From Caballeronia glathei (GTDB taxonomy: Bacteria > Pseudomonadota > Gammaproteobacteria > Burkholderiales > Burkholderiaceae), in contig NZ_JFHC01000037.1 of assembly GCF_000698595.1 (NCBI RefSeq), forward strand, positions 1 through 64,000: a stretch of DNA of 64,000 bases, in the 5' to 3' direction. The notes under the pieces are model-generated. The model worked only from the letters and a program-made list of their open reading frames with translations, searched no databases and had not been told where the DNA came from. The position numbers were made by a program, and so were the translations under genes. This document shows, piece by piece, positions 43,783 to 52,684 of this stretch. The first letter of the stretch is position 1. Every line of letters starts with the position of its first letter.

Positions 43783-43795
43783 GTCGTCAGACAAC
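43783..43795. promoter_or_regulatory. FadR-type operator-like site upstream of the regulator gene
   Basis: GTCGTCAGACAAC is a near-perfect palindrome (GTYGTC-N-GACRAC) overlapping the likely promoter (ACGATATAATGAC follows) of the GntR gene 54 bp downstream. This suggests autoregulation. Confidence 0.55.
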
Positions 43796-43849
43796 GATAT
43801 AATGACTTGGATACCCCAACGCATGTCACCCGATCCAAGGAGCGCTTCG

Positions 43850-44593
43850 ATGGCTGCACACGTCACATCCGCCGGCGAGCCACGGCGTTCGCGTAATCTG
43901 GCCGAATCGGTCGTCAGTTACGTGAAGCAGCAGATCGCGTCAGAGGCCCTCAAGCCCGGCGACAAGCTCCCCACCGAATCGGAACTCATGGTCGGCCTGG
44001 GCGTGAGCCGCACCGTGGTTCGCGAAGGCATTTCGCGCCTGCAGGCGAGCGAAGTGATCGAGACGCGGCACGGTATCGGGAGCTTCGTGCTCGAACCGCG
44101 CCGCGAGCGGCTCGGCATCGACATGGTCCCCGCCACCACGCTGCGCGACGTGCTCTCCGTGCTCGAACTGCGCATCAGCCTCGAAACCGAGAGCGCGGGC
44201 CTCGCGGCGCAGCGCGCCCAGCCCGAGGATCTGGCGCGCATGCGCGCGGCGCTCAACGCGATCGAGCAGACGAGCCGCATGGGCGGCGACAGCGTCGCGG
44301 CCGACCTGCAGTTCCATATCTCGGTCGCGCGCGCGACCGGCAACCGCTATTTCGTCGATATCCTGTCGCAGATGGGCAGCGCGCTGATCCCGCGCAACCG
44401 GATCGATTCGGCGGGCATCGCGCATGCCGACCCGAAGGCGTACGTCGCGCTCGTCAATCTGGAGCACGAGAGCATTCTCGACGCAATCAGCCGCCACGAC
44501 TCCGACGGCGCCCGCGCCGCGATGCGCATGCATCTGTCGAACAGCCGCGAGCGGCTGCGCCGCGCGAACGAGACCACAGAAGCGAATTCGTAA
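43850..44593 (+). CDS. GntR/FadR-subfamily transcriptional regulator
   Basis: A 247-residue regulator with a winged HTH at residues ~15-80 (SEALKPGDKLPTESELMVGLGVSRTVVREGISRLQASEVI) and a C-terminal all-helical FadR effector domain (LRISLETESAGLAAQRA, LQFHISVARATGN, NLEHESILDAI). AGGAG precedes the ATG at 43850. It sits inside the galactarate/glucarate cluster and probably represses it, with the pathway sugar acid or an intermediate as inducer. A candidate operator overlaps its own promoter. Confidence 0.92.
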   Translation: MAAHVTSAGEPRRSRNLAESVVSYVKQQIASEALKPGDKLPTESELMVGLGVSRTVVREGISRLQASEVIETRHGIGSFVLEPRRERLGIDMVPATTLRDVLSVLELRISLETESAGLAAQRAQPEDLARMRAALNAIEQTSRMGGDSVAADLQFHISVARATGNRYFVDILSQMGSALIPRNRIDSAGIAHADPKAYVALVNLEHESILDAISRHDSDGARAAMRMHLSNSRERLRRANETTEANS

Positions 44594-44691
44594 CACCTGA
44601 AGCAAGGGATGTCGCAGGACGGATGTTGTCGACCGGGTCCGCCGCCGGGCGCCAGTGGCTCACAGCGAACCCACATCAACTGGAGAAACAG

Positions 44692-45585
44692 ATGGAAAAG
44701 GCAGGCTTCATCGGACTCGGGATCATGGGCAAGCCCATGGCCGCGAACCTACTCAAGAACAGCGTGCCGCTCGCGGCCTTCACGCGCAGCGGCGTGCCCG
44801 ACGAACTCACGCAGGCTGGCGCGATCGCGTGCGACAGCCCCGCCGCGGTCGCCGCTCAGGCCGACGTGCTGTTCATCATGGTGCCGGATACGCCCGATGT
44901 CGAACGCGTGCTTTTCGGCGAGAACGGCGTGGCGGACGGATTGCGCAAAGGCCAGATCGTGGTCGACATGAGCTCGATTTCGCCGATGGCCACGCGCGAT
45001 TTCGCCGCCCGCGTGCGCGAACGCGGCGCGGATTATCTGGATGCGCCCGTGTCGGGCGGCGAAGTCGGCGCGAAGGCCGGCTCGCTCACGATCATGGTCG
45101 GCGGCGCGCAAGCCACGTTCGATCGCGTGAAGCCGCTCTTCGACCTGATGGGCAAGAACGTCTCGCTGATCGGCGAGGTCGGAGCGGGACAGGTCTGCAA
45201 GGTCGCGAACCAGGTGATCGTCGCGGCGACGATCGAGGCGGTCGGGGAAGCGCTCTTGCTGGCGTCGAAGGCAGGCGTGGACGCGGAGAAGGTACGCAAG
45301 GCTCTGATGGGCGGCTTCGCGTCGTCGCGGATTCTGGAAGTGCACGGCGAGCGCATGACGAAACGCACGTTCGATCCGGGCTTTCGCATCGAGCTGCATC
45401 AGAAGGACCTGAATCTCGCGCTTTCGACGGCGCAGGCGCTCGGCGTCTCGCTGCCCGCCACCTCGACTTGCCAGGCGCTCTTCAACGCGTGCGCCGCGCA
45501 TGGCGGCAAAGCCTGGGATCACTCGGCGATGGTCCGCGCGCTCGAGTATCTGGCGAACCACGAGATCGGGCAAAAGGCGCAATAA
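44692..45585 (+). CDS. garR: tartronate semialdehyde (2-hydroxy-3-oxopropionate) reductase
   Basis: A 297-residue beta-hydroxyacid dehydrogenase. The NAD motif is FIGLGIMGKPMA, the substrate motif DAPVSGGEVGAKAGSL and the catalytic Lys lies in GQVCKVANQ. The product reduces tartronate semialdehyde, formed by the GarL-type aldolase, to D-glycerate. TGGAGAAA precedes the ATG at 44692. It is the last gene of the plus-strand run, followed by a hairpin with a T-rich tail. Confidence 0.87.
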   Translation: MEKAGFIGLGIMGKPMAANLLKNSVPLAAFTRSGVPDELTQAGAIACDSPAAVAAQADVLFIMVPDTPDVERVLFGENGVADGLRKGQIVVDMSSISPMATRDFAARVRERGADYLDAPVSGGEVGAKAGSLTIMVGGAQATFDRVKPLFDLMGKNVSLIGEVGAGQVCKVANQVIVAATIEAVGEALLLASKAGVDAEKVRKALMGGFASSRILEVHGERMTKRTFDPGFRIELHQKDLNLALSTAQALGVSLPATSTCQALFNACAAHGGKAWDHSAMVRALEYLANHEIGQKAQ

Positions 45586-45603
45586 GGCTCACAGCGCGAC
45601 AAC

Positions 45604-45634
45604 GCGCCGGCCCGCGGGCCCGCGCACTTTTCTC
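45604..45634 (+). terminator. possible intrinsic terminator after garR
   Basis: GCGC and GGCC stems around a CGCG loop with one C-C mismatch, followed by ACTTTTCTCTC. The stem is short and the T-run imperfect. Confidence 0.4.
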
Positions 45635-45730
45635 TCCGGACCGTTCGGGCGGGCCGCACCGATCGATCCAGACTCTTGTCGCCGCGGCGCGGATGCGCCG
45701 AGTTGCATCCGCCGCCGGCGTTCCCTGCCC

Positions 45731-46261
45731 TCACTGCTGGCCGATCGCTGCCGCTGGCACCGGCCGGAAGGCCAGCCAGTACGTCAGGAAGCGGCCCGCG
45801 AAAATCCCCGCGACGATCCCCGACACGAGACCATCCAGCAGTACATACGTCGAAACGGCATCGGCGCTGGTCGCGGTCGCGGTCGCGGTCGCGAGTTCGA
45901 CGCCGAGCCAGAACTTCGATGCGAACGTCAGCAGGATCAGGATGAGCGGGGCGGCCGATCCGGGCAGCGTGACGGTCCTTTGCTCGCGATCGATCGTCAT
46001 TGCGCTCGAGCGCGCCAGCGCCACGCCGATGGCAAGTCCGCCCGCCGCGCCCGCGATCCACGCGCACGCGGCGCCCCAGCCGGCCGCAGGCTCGTGAGAC
46101 AGGTGGACGATGCCCCAGGCGGCGAACACGGCAGGCACGATCGCCAGCTTGGCGAGCGGCGCCGTGCCGCCGTTGAGCGCCTTCAGGCCACGCGACACGA
46201 GGAAGGCCAGCAGCGCCCACACCCAGACCGGCGTACCACTCACGATTTCATTGACGGACAT
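45731..46261 (-). CDS. DUF6622-like membrane protein
   Basis: A 176-residue protein with five or six predicted membrane helices (VWVWALLAFLVSRGLKAL near the start, PLILILLTFASKFWLGV, and a C-terminal ~20-residue helix). It resembles the DUF6622 family, of unknown function. AGGAG lies 6 nt before the ATG at 46261. It is divergent from a TetR regulator gene, with inverted copies of a 16-bp site between them, so it is the probable TetR target. Confidence 0.7.
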   Translation of the reverse strand: MSVNEIVSGTPVWVWALLAFLVSRGLKALNGGTAPLAKLAIVPAVFAAWGIVHLSHEPAAGWGAACAWIAGAAGGLAIGVALARSSAMTIDREQRTVTLPGSAAPLILILLTFASKFWLGVELATATATATSADAVSTYVLLDGLVSGIVAGIFAGRFLTYWLAFRPVPAAAIGQQ

Positions 46262-46351
46262 GACGTTCTCCTTGATGCGGACGGTCGCCGCAGTGGATGA
46301 AGGTTTGGAAAGCAGGTGCATCGAGGCCTGGCTGCTTTCGGTTCGTGTATC

Positions 46352-46367
46352 TTTACGATGGAAAGAT
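46352..46367. promoter_or_regulatory. TetR operator-like site, copy 1
   Basis: TTTACGATGGAAAGAT. It matches the reverse complement of the site at 46398-46413 at 15 of 16 positions. Confidence 0.55.
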
Positions 46368-46397
46368 TTTGACTTCACACGGGATCTGCGTCAAGAT

Positions 46398-46413
46398 ATC
46401 TTTCCATTGTAAA
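46398..46413. promoter_or_regulatory. TetR operator-like site, copy 2
   Basis: ATCTTTCCATTGTAAA, the inverted partner of the site at 46352-46367, 29 bp before the TetR start. The two lie 30 bp apart. Confidence 0.55.
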
Positions 46414-46441
46414 AATTAATTGAAACGAGGCCCCGATTCCT

Positions 46442-47131
46442 ATGGAGAACCAGCGTCCGGCGCGCAAACGAGCCCGGCCGGCGGCCGCCTCCGCCCCGCC
46501 CGGCACGGCGAAGAGCCATCCCTATCACCACGGTTCGCTGCCCGACGCGCTTCTGGCGGCGGCCGAAACCGTCCTGCGGCATGACGGCTTGCGGGGCCTC
46601 ACCTTGCGGGCGATCGCCCGCGAGGCGGGCGTCTCCCACACGGCGCCGCAGCATCATTTCGGCGATACGGCCGGCGTCTTGAGCGAACTTGCTGCAAGCG
46701 GCCACCGCCGGCTCACCGCGGCGATGGCGGAACATGCCGCGCGAGCCGCGCCGGGCGCGCCGCGCCAGAAGGCGATTGCGCACGGCTATGTCGATTTCGC
46801 GGCGACGAACCCCGACCTCTTTCGCCTGATGTCGCGCAACGAATTGCTCGATCAGGACCGCCCTTCGCTCATCGCCGCGCGGCGTCTGTCGGCGAGCGGA
46901 CTGGCCGGCGTCTTCGAAACGCAATCGCGCGAACCAGGCGAAGCGCAGGGCCGCAAGGGGGGGTTCGGTGCGCTGAGCGCGTCGCAGGCAATCGCGATGA
47001 CTTCCGCATGGAGCTACGTTCACGGCCTGGCGTCGCTCCTGATCGACAACCGGCTCAGTTCGCTCGCCGCATCGACCGGCACGTTCGCGGACGCGCGCGC
47101 GCTCGTCGATGCGGTGATCGAGGATCTGTAG
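46442..47131 (+). CDS. TetR/AcrR family transcriptional regulator
   Basis: A 229-residue regulator. The N-terminal ~25 residues are Arg/Ala/Pro-rich; the HTH is DALLAAAETVLRHDGLRGLTLRAIAREAGVSHTAPQHHFG. The C-terminal domain is of the WHG type (DLFRLMSRNELL). It probably represses the divergent DUF6622-like gene and itself through the inverted sites at 46352 and 46398. Ligand unknown. Confidence 0.9.
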   Translation: MENQRPARKRARPAAASAPPGTAKSHPYHHGSLPDALLAAAETVLRHDGLRGLTLRAIAREAGVSHTAPQHHFGDTAGVLSELAASGHRRLTAAMAEHAARAAPGAPRQKAIAHGYVDFAATNPDLFRLMSRNELLDQDRPSLIAARRLSASGLAGVFETQSREPGEAQGRKGGFGALSASQAIAMTSAWSYVHGLASLLIDNRLSSLAASTGTFADARALVDAVIEDL

Positions 47132-47159
47132 CAGCCGGTATCGCGGGAGCTCTGTCGGA

Positions 47160-50100
47160 TCAGGCGCCGGGCGGCTGCGGGATCGATTTGCGCGCCGTTT
47201 CCAGCGCGTCGGTGAGCGACGCGAGGTCGTACGGCTTGCGCAGCGTGATGGCGTGGGTGATGCGGTCCGCGCCCTTGTCGAACGGGTCGGCGTTGCCGGT
47301 CGCGAAGATCACGGGCAGCCTCGGCAGGCGTTGCCGCGCCTCTACCGCGAGGTGGTGGCCGTGCATGTCCGGCAAGCCCAGATCGGCCATCAGCACGTCG
47401 ACCGCGGACGTGCGCAGCAGCGCGAGCGCGTCGTGTCCGTTCGCGGCCTGCACGACCGTGTGCCCAAGCTCCCCGAGCAACTCGGCGGTGGCGAGCCGGA
47501 TCAGGCTTTCGTCCTCGACCAGCAGGATCGTCATCGGATGCTTCGGCGCATCGGGGTCCGCCGTCGCGCGTTCGACAGCCGCTTCGCTTCGCTTCGCGGC
47601 ATCGGCTTGCGAACGGCTTTTCATCACGTGACGGATCTTGCGCGCCAGCGCCTCGCGCGTGTAGGGCTTGCTCAGCAGCTCGATGCCCGGGTCGAGCCGG
47701 CCCGCGTGGACGATCGCGTTGTCGGTGTATCCCGAGGTGAAGAGCACGGCGACGTCGGGCAGCCGCTCGCGGGTCTTTCTGGCGAGTTCAGGGCTTGCGA
47801 GCGGCCCCGGCATGACGACGTCGGTAAAGAGCAGATCGATCGGCGCGCCGCTTTCGACGATCGCAAGCGCGCTTTGCGCATCCTTCGCCTTGAGAATTCC
47901 GTAGCCCAGATCGGAGAGCAGTTCGACGACCGTGTTGCGCACGTCCTCGTCGTCCTCCACGACGAGGATCGTCTCCGTGCCGCCGATGACCGGCCCCGCG
48001 TCGGTTTCCGTCGCAAGGTCCTCGGCCTGATGCGCGCGCGGCAGATAAATGCGCACGGTCGTGCCGAGCCCCGGCTCGCTGTAGATCCTGATGTGCCCGT
48101 TCGATTGCTTGACGAAGCCGTAGACCATGCTGAGGCCGAGGCCCGTTCCCTGCCCCTCCGGCTTGGTCGTGAAGAACGGCTCGAAGACGTGCTCCAGGAT
48201 CTCGGGCGCGATGCCCGCGCCGGTATCGGTGACGGCCAGCATCACGTACTGGCCCGGCTCGGCGCCGACGTGCCCGGCGGCGTAGTCGTCGGTCAGCGCG
48301 GCGTTGCCGGCCTCGATCGTCAGTTTGCCGTGGCCGTTCATCGCATCGCGCGCGTTGATCGCGAGATTCAGGATCGCATTCTCGACCTGCGACGTATCGA
48401 CGAGCGTATTCCACAGCCCGGCGGAGGTGACCGTTTCGACCTCGATCCCCTCGCCGAGCGCCCGGCGCAGCATGTCGTCCATGCCGCGCACGAAACGGCC
48501 GAGATTGACGATTTTCGGCGCGAGCGGCTGGCGGCGTCCGAACGACAGCAACTGCGACGCAAGCTTCGATCCGCGCGCCACGCCTGCGAGCGCATTGCGC
48601 AGGTGCTGCCCGGCGCGCTCGTTGCCGCCGACGTCCCTCATCAGCAGCTGAAGATTTCCCGCAACGACCTGCAAGAGGTTGTTGAAGTCGTGCGCGATGC
48701 CGCCCGTCAGCTTGCCGACCGCCTCCATCTTCTGGGACTGGCGCAGCGCATGCTCCATCTTCTCGCGCTCCTCGGCTTCCGCGAGCAGCTTCCGGTTGGC
48801 GGTTGCGAGGCTCGCGGTGCGCTCGGCGACCATGCGTTCCAGCGACTGGTTGAGCCGCGCATGCAGTTCCTCGCTTTCGCGCAGCGCGGCTTCGGTCTGC
48901 GTGCGCTCGGCGATCTCCTTTTGCGCGGCCTGATAGAGCCGCGCATTGTCGATCGCGATGGCGGCCTGCGCGGCAATCCCGACCAGCAGGCGCTCTGCCC
49001 GGTCGGTGAAGATGCCCGGCTCGGGATGCCCGAAGAAAAGCCCGCCCAGCACCTCGCCCGAGCGCGACACGACAGGCGCCGCCAGATAGCTGCGCACGGG
49101 CAGGTGCCCTTTCGGCATGCCGTGGTGCGGCTCGTTGCGGCCGTATCGCGGGTCCTTGAGAATGTCGTCCGAACGCACGATGCCCTCGCCGTTGAACGTC
49201 GGCGCGAAGACAGCCGTGTTCCTCGGCATGGGGAAGCGCGAGAACGCGTCTCTCGGCACGCCCGACAGCGTGTAGAGCATGTAGCTTTCGCCGTCTTCGT
49301 CGAGCACGTTGTAGAAGAACGAGCCGAACGCGGCGCCGGTCAGCTCCGTCGCGGCGTCGGTGACGACCTGCACGGCCCGGTCGAGATCGAGCTCGGCGGC
49401 CACCGCAGTGCCGACCTTGTTGAGCAGTTCCAGAATCTGCGCCTCTTCGTGCAGCACGAGAGCGGTCTTCGAGCGCGAGCGCGAGATTTCGATATTGGCC
49501 GCGACCCGCGCCAGCAATTCACGCGCGCTGAACGGCTTGACGAGATAGTCGTCGGCACCCATCTCCAGCCCTTCGACCTTCGCGTCCTCGCCCGCACGCG
49601 CCGACAGGACCACCACCGGCACGTCGCGCAGCGAAGGATCGGCGCGCAGCTTGCGCAGCAGACCGAAGCCGTCGAGCCCGGGCATCATGACATCGGTGAG
49701 GATCAGATCGGGATGCACGCGCCGCGCATCGGCGAGCGCCACATCGCCGTCGGCTGCTGCGGAGACCTCGTACCCGGGCTCGAGCAGGCGCATCAGGTAT
49801 TCGCGCATGTCCGCGTTGTCGTCGGCGAGCAGCACGCGCGGGCGATCCGTCACGCGCGCGTTCGCAGGCGCGGGCGGCATCTCCCTCCCGGCATCCGGGC
49901 CGCCCGCCGCGACGCCGTCCGGCAGCCAGCGCAGCGCCTCGCTCACGAAGGCGTCGGCGCGCGTCGCGGTCGATACCTGCGTGCTGCCGGCCTCGGTGCG
50001 TCCGTACGGCAGATGCGTGTGGCCGAACGGCACCCGGACGACGAATGTCGTGCCTTTGTCCATCACGCTCTCGACCGACACGGTGCCTCCGTGCAGCGCG

Positions 50101-51203
50101 ATCAGCTCCCTGACGAGCGCGAGCCCGATGCCCGTGCCTTCGTGCGTGCGTCCGCGCGCGCCCTCGACGCGATGAAAGCGCTCGAAAATCCGCGGCACTT
50201 CGGGCGCGGGAATGCCGGAGCCCGTATCGGCGACGCGCAGCACCGCATGCCCGCCCTCCGCCGACAGCGCGACGCCGACCCTGCCCTCGAGCGTGAACTT
50301 GAATGCGTTCGAGACCAGATTGAGGACGATCTTCTCCCACATCTCGTGATCGACGAAGACCCGCTCCGGCAGGGGCGGCGTGTCGATCGTGAGCGCGAGG
50401 CCCGCCTTCTCGCATGCCGAGCGGAAGCTGCTGGCGAGATCGCGCGTGAGTGCGGCGAGATCGGTCGGCTGGTAGACCGCCCGTATCCTGCCCGCCTCCA
50501 CGCGGGAGAAATCGAGCAGCGCATTGACGAGCTTGTGCAGACGCAGGCCGTTGCGCTGGATCATGGCGATGCGCTCGCGCTGGCGTGCGCCGAGCGGTTC
50601 GACGACGTCGGCCAGCGCGTCCTCGAGCGGACCGAGCATGAGCGTGAGGGGCGTGCGGAACTCGTGGCTGACGTTGGCGAAGAACTGCGTCTTCAGCACG
50701 TCGAGTCGTGCCAGTTCCTCGCGCTGGCGGGCAATCTCGCGCTCCTGCGCCTTCTTCTCGGTGATGTCGCGGCCTTCAGCCGTGATGTACACGACGTTGC
50801 CGTGCTCGTCCCTGACCGGGCAGAGCGACGCGTCGATGACGATCGTTTCGCTGCCGCCGGCGCGCCCGTAGATTTCGGTATCCCAGCGCACGAACTCGCC
50901 CCGGGCGGCGCGCTCGATCGCCGCTCTCAGCGTCGCGCGGATCTCCTCGGAGACCTGCCACCAGAACGTGGTCCAGAACGGTTTGCCCTCGACTTCGGAA
51001 AGCGTGATGCCCACGGCGTCGAGCGCGACGCGATTGATTTCGAGCACCGTGCCGTGCGCGTCCAGCAGGCCGACGAACTGGACCATCGAATCGAGCGTGA
51101 TGCGCGCGAGCACCTGCCGATGCCGTTCGCGCGAATCGCCCGCCGTGAGCGCAGCGCCACGGACATCGACCAGGTTGGCGGACGTGGGCGGTTCGGTCGT
51201 CAT
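47160..51203 (-). CDS. large hybrid sensor: two histidine kinase cores and three receivers
   Basis: A 1347-residue soluble signalling protein with no membrane helix. Order: PAS/PAC (~30-150); HisKA with His180 (FFANVSHEFRTP) and HATPase to ~400; receiver 1 (Asp504, LILTDVMMPGLDG); GAF (~590-755); coiled coil; second HisKA with His838 (GGIAHDFNNLLQ) and HATPase to ~1055; receiver 2 (Asp1128, LLFTDVVMPG); receiver 3 (Asp1274, VLMADLGLPD). The start at 51203 is a compromise: the frame continues 60 codons upstream without a good site. No cognate transcription factor is adjacent. Confidence 0.9.
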   Translation of the reverse strand: MTTEPPTSANLVDVRGAALTAGDSRERHRQVLARITLDSMVQFVGLLDAHGTVLEINRVALDAVGITLSEVEGKPFWTTFWWQVSEEIRATLRAAIERAARGEFVRWDTEIYGRAGGSETIVIDASLCPVRDEHGNVVYITAEGRDITEKKAQEREIARQREELARLDVLKTQFFANVSHEFRTPLTLMLGPLEDALADVVEPLGARQRERIAMIQRNGLRLHKLVNALLDFSRVEAGRIRAVYQPTDLAALTRDLASSFRSACEKAGLALTIDTPPLPERVFVDHEMWEKIVLNLVSNAFKFTLEGRVGVALSAEGGHAVLRVADTGSGIPAPEVPRIFERFHRVEGARGRTHEGTGIGLALVRELIALHGGTVSVESVMDKGTTFVVRVPFGHTHLPYGRTEAGSTQVSTATRADAFVSEALRWLPDGVAAGGPDAGREMPPAPANARVTDRPRVLLADDNADMREYLMRLLEPGYEVSAAADGDVALADARRVHPDLILTDVMMPGLDGFGLLRKLRADPSLRDVPVVVLSARAGEDAKVEGLEMGADDYLVKPFSARELLARVAANIEISRSRSKTALVLHEEAQILELLNKVGTAVAAELDLDRAVQVVTDAATELTGAAFGSFFYNVLDEDGESYMLYTLSGVPRDAFSRFPMPRNTAVFAPTFNGEGIVRSDDILKDPRYGRNEPHHGMPKGHLPVRSYLAAPVVSRSGEVLGGLFFGHPEPGIFTDRAERLLVGIAAQAAIAIDNARLYQAAQKEIAERTQTEAALRESEELHARLNQSLERMVAERTASLATANRKLLAEAEEREKMEHALRQSQKMEAVGKLTGGIAHDFNNLLQVVAGNLQLLMRDVGGNERAGQHLRNALAGVARGSKLASQLLSFGRRQPLAPKIVNLGRFVRGMDDMLRRALGEGIEVETVTSAGLWNTLVDTSQVENAILNLAINARDAMNGHGKLTIEAGNAALTDDYAAGHVGAEPGQYVMLAVTDTGAGIAPEILEHVFEPFFTTKPEGQGTGLGLSMVYGFVKQSNGHIRIYSEPGLGTTVRIYLPRAHQAEDLATETDAGPVIGGTETILVVEDDEDVRNTVVELLSDLGYGILKAKDAQSALAIVESGAPIDLLFTDVVMPGPLASPELARKTRERLPDVAVLFTSGYTDNAIVHAGRLDPGIELLSKPYTREALARKIRHVMKSRSQADAAKRSEAAVERATADPDAPKHPMTILLVEDESLIRLATAELLGELGHTVVQAANGHDALALLRTSAVDVLMADLGLPDMHGHHLAVEARQRLPRLPVIFATGNADPFDKGADRITHAITLRKPYDLASLTDALETARKSIPQPPGA

Positions 51204-51395
51204 GTGAGACTCTTTTGATGGATCTCCGGTGGGCACCGCTATCGACGTGAACCGCGAGGCAAGAACCGGCGCGCGGCCTTGCGCCGTCGCCTGAGCCGGA
51301 TCGCTCAAAATCCTAACACAGCATGAAAGACAGGCGCGCCGGGACGCGGCGAACCGGCAGCGGCCGGCCCGTGTGGGCCGCAAGCGCGTGATGCG

Positions 51396-52010
51396 CTAGG
51401 CGAGCGCAAGCACGAAGTCGAAGTGCGCGGCCTTGATGCCGCCGCGCTCGTCGACGGTCATCAGGAGGCGGCGGTTGAACAGGAAATCGCGCGCGTTGCG
51501 CGCCTCGCCGGGGAAGTACAGCTGCGTGGTGAGGAGCGGGCCGCCGCTCGCCCGAACCGTCACATGAAAGTGCCGCGTGCGGCCCGGATACGCGCCGGGA
51601 ACGACGGTTTCGAGGCGGTAGCGTCCCGCGCTGTCGGCGAACTGGCGGCCGCGCAGACGGAATCCGTCGACGTCGTATTCGCCGGTGTCATCGGCCTGCC
51701 AGAAATCGAGGAGCGCGCCGGGCACGGCGGTGCAGCGCGTCGACAGCACGCGGCCGGTCAGCACGATCTTCGTGCCATGGATTCCCTGTTCGATGAGCGA
51801 CGCGCGCTCCGGCGAGCGCGGCAGGAAAAACGGGCCGGCGGTCTGCCGGGGCGTCGGGCCGTGATCGCCGGGGCACGCGGGCGTGGGCGGGAGCGTGTCG
51901 GCGCGGACCCTGTCGGCCGTTGCGAGTGCGAGCAGCAGCAACGTGGAGGGCACCGCGCCCGACTTCCGAAGAAAATTGCGCCGCGCTTCGCTTGGGTGAT
52001 CTGTGCGCAT
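51396..52010 (-). CDS. exported intradiol ring-cleavage dioxygenase-like protein
   Basis: A 204-residue protein with a twin-arginine-type leader (EARRNFLRKSGAVPSTLLLL) and an intradiol dioxygenase domain. Candidate Fe(III) ligands are Tyr112 (GEYDVDG), Tyr141 (AYPGRTR), His147 and His149 (RHFHV), in the order of catechol and protocatechuate dioxygenases. Exported members of this family are common and mostly uncharacterised. It is a single gene upstream of the hybrid sensor gene on the same strand, 192 bp apart. Confidence 0.82.
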   Translation of the reverse strand: MRTDHPSEARRNFLRKSGAVPSTLLLLALATADRVRADTLPPTPACPGDHGPTPRQTAGPFFLPRSPERASLIEQGIHGTKIVLTGRVLSTRCTAVPGALLDFWQADDTGEYDVDGFRLRGRQFADSAGRYRLETVVPGAYPGRTRHFHVTVRASGGPLLTTQLYFPGEARNARDFLFNRRLLMTVDERGGIKAAHFDFVLALA

Positions 52011-52228
52011 CGTGGATGCTCCCGGCTTGCCGACCGATCGTCAAGGCGCGCCGCTCGCGTGGCCGGCCTGCGCGCGCGAAGCCGCGCTGCCGTGCCCACG
52101 AAGCCTGCGCCTGTGCCTGTGCCTGTGATGGTATGCCGAAATCGCGAATCCGGCGCGGCACATCCGAGGTCTCGGGAAGCCGATGTTCTTCGAGCGGTAT
52201 GCGAGCCTCGCCAAGTCGAATGGCGATG

Positions 52229-52684
52229 TCAGCGAAGCGAGCCGCGCGCGAAAATCTCGTCGAGCAGGTCCGTCATTTGCCACACCCGGCATGGCCGCCG
52301 GCAATGTCCGTCGTAGCCGGCTTCCTTCAGCAGATGCACGGGCTCTTCGGGAAGAAAGCCGCTCATCGCGATGATGAGGCGGCGCTCGCCATCGTCGGAC
52401 TCGCGCAGGCTGCGCACGAGCGCGTAGTTGCCGCAGCCCGCGATGCGCGTGTCGAGGAAGATCACCTGCGGATTCCACGTGCGCAGACCATGATGCAGCG
52501 ACGCGACGTCGAGTGCGTATTGCGCCGGAAAGCCCTTGAGCTCGAAAAGGGACACGAGCGACTCGCCGAGCGCCTTGTCCGCATAGGCGAGGAACACGCG
52601 CTTCGATTGCGGCGCGCCCTTGCGCTTCTTCGCGTTCCACAGCGCGTATTGCGCCAGACCCGGATCCTTTGCCCGATTGTTCAC
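52229..52684 (-). CDS. orphan receiver-domain protein
   Basis: A 151-residue protein whose residues ~28-145 form a response-regulator receiver-like domain: VFLAYADKALGESLVSLFELKGF, phosphoacceptor candidate Asp77 in VIFLDTRI, and AMSGF near the switch Ser/Thr position. No output domain. The acidic pocket near the N-terminus (YADK) is reduced, so phosphorylation is uncertain. GTG start with AGGGG upstream. It may work with the large hybrid sensor encoded at 47160-51203. Confidence 0.72.
   Translation of the reverse strand: MNNRAKDPGLAQYALWNAKKRKGAPQSKRVFLAYADKALGESLVSLFELKGFPAQYALDVASLHHGLRTWNPQVIFLDTRIAGCGNYALVRSLRESDDGERRLIIAMSGFLPEEPVHLLKEAGYDGHCRRPCRVWQMTDLLDEIFARGSLR

Noticed and set aside
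47253..51218. Very long open frame on the plus strand opposite the hybrid sensor gene
   Set aside because: Arg/Ala/His/Asp-rich composition typical of antisense frames in GC-rich genes, no ribosome site, and the minus-strand protein has clear domains.
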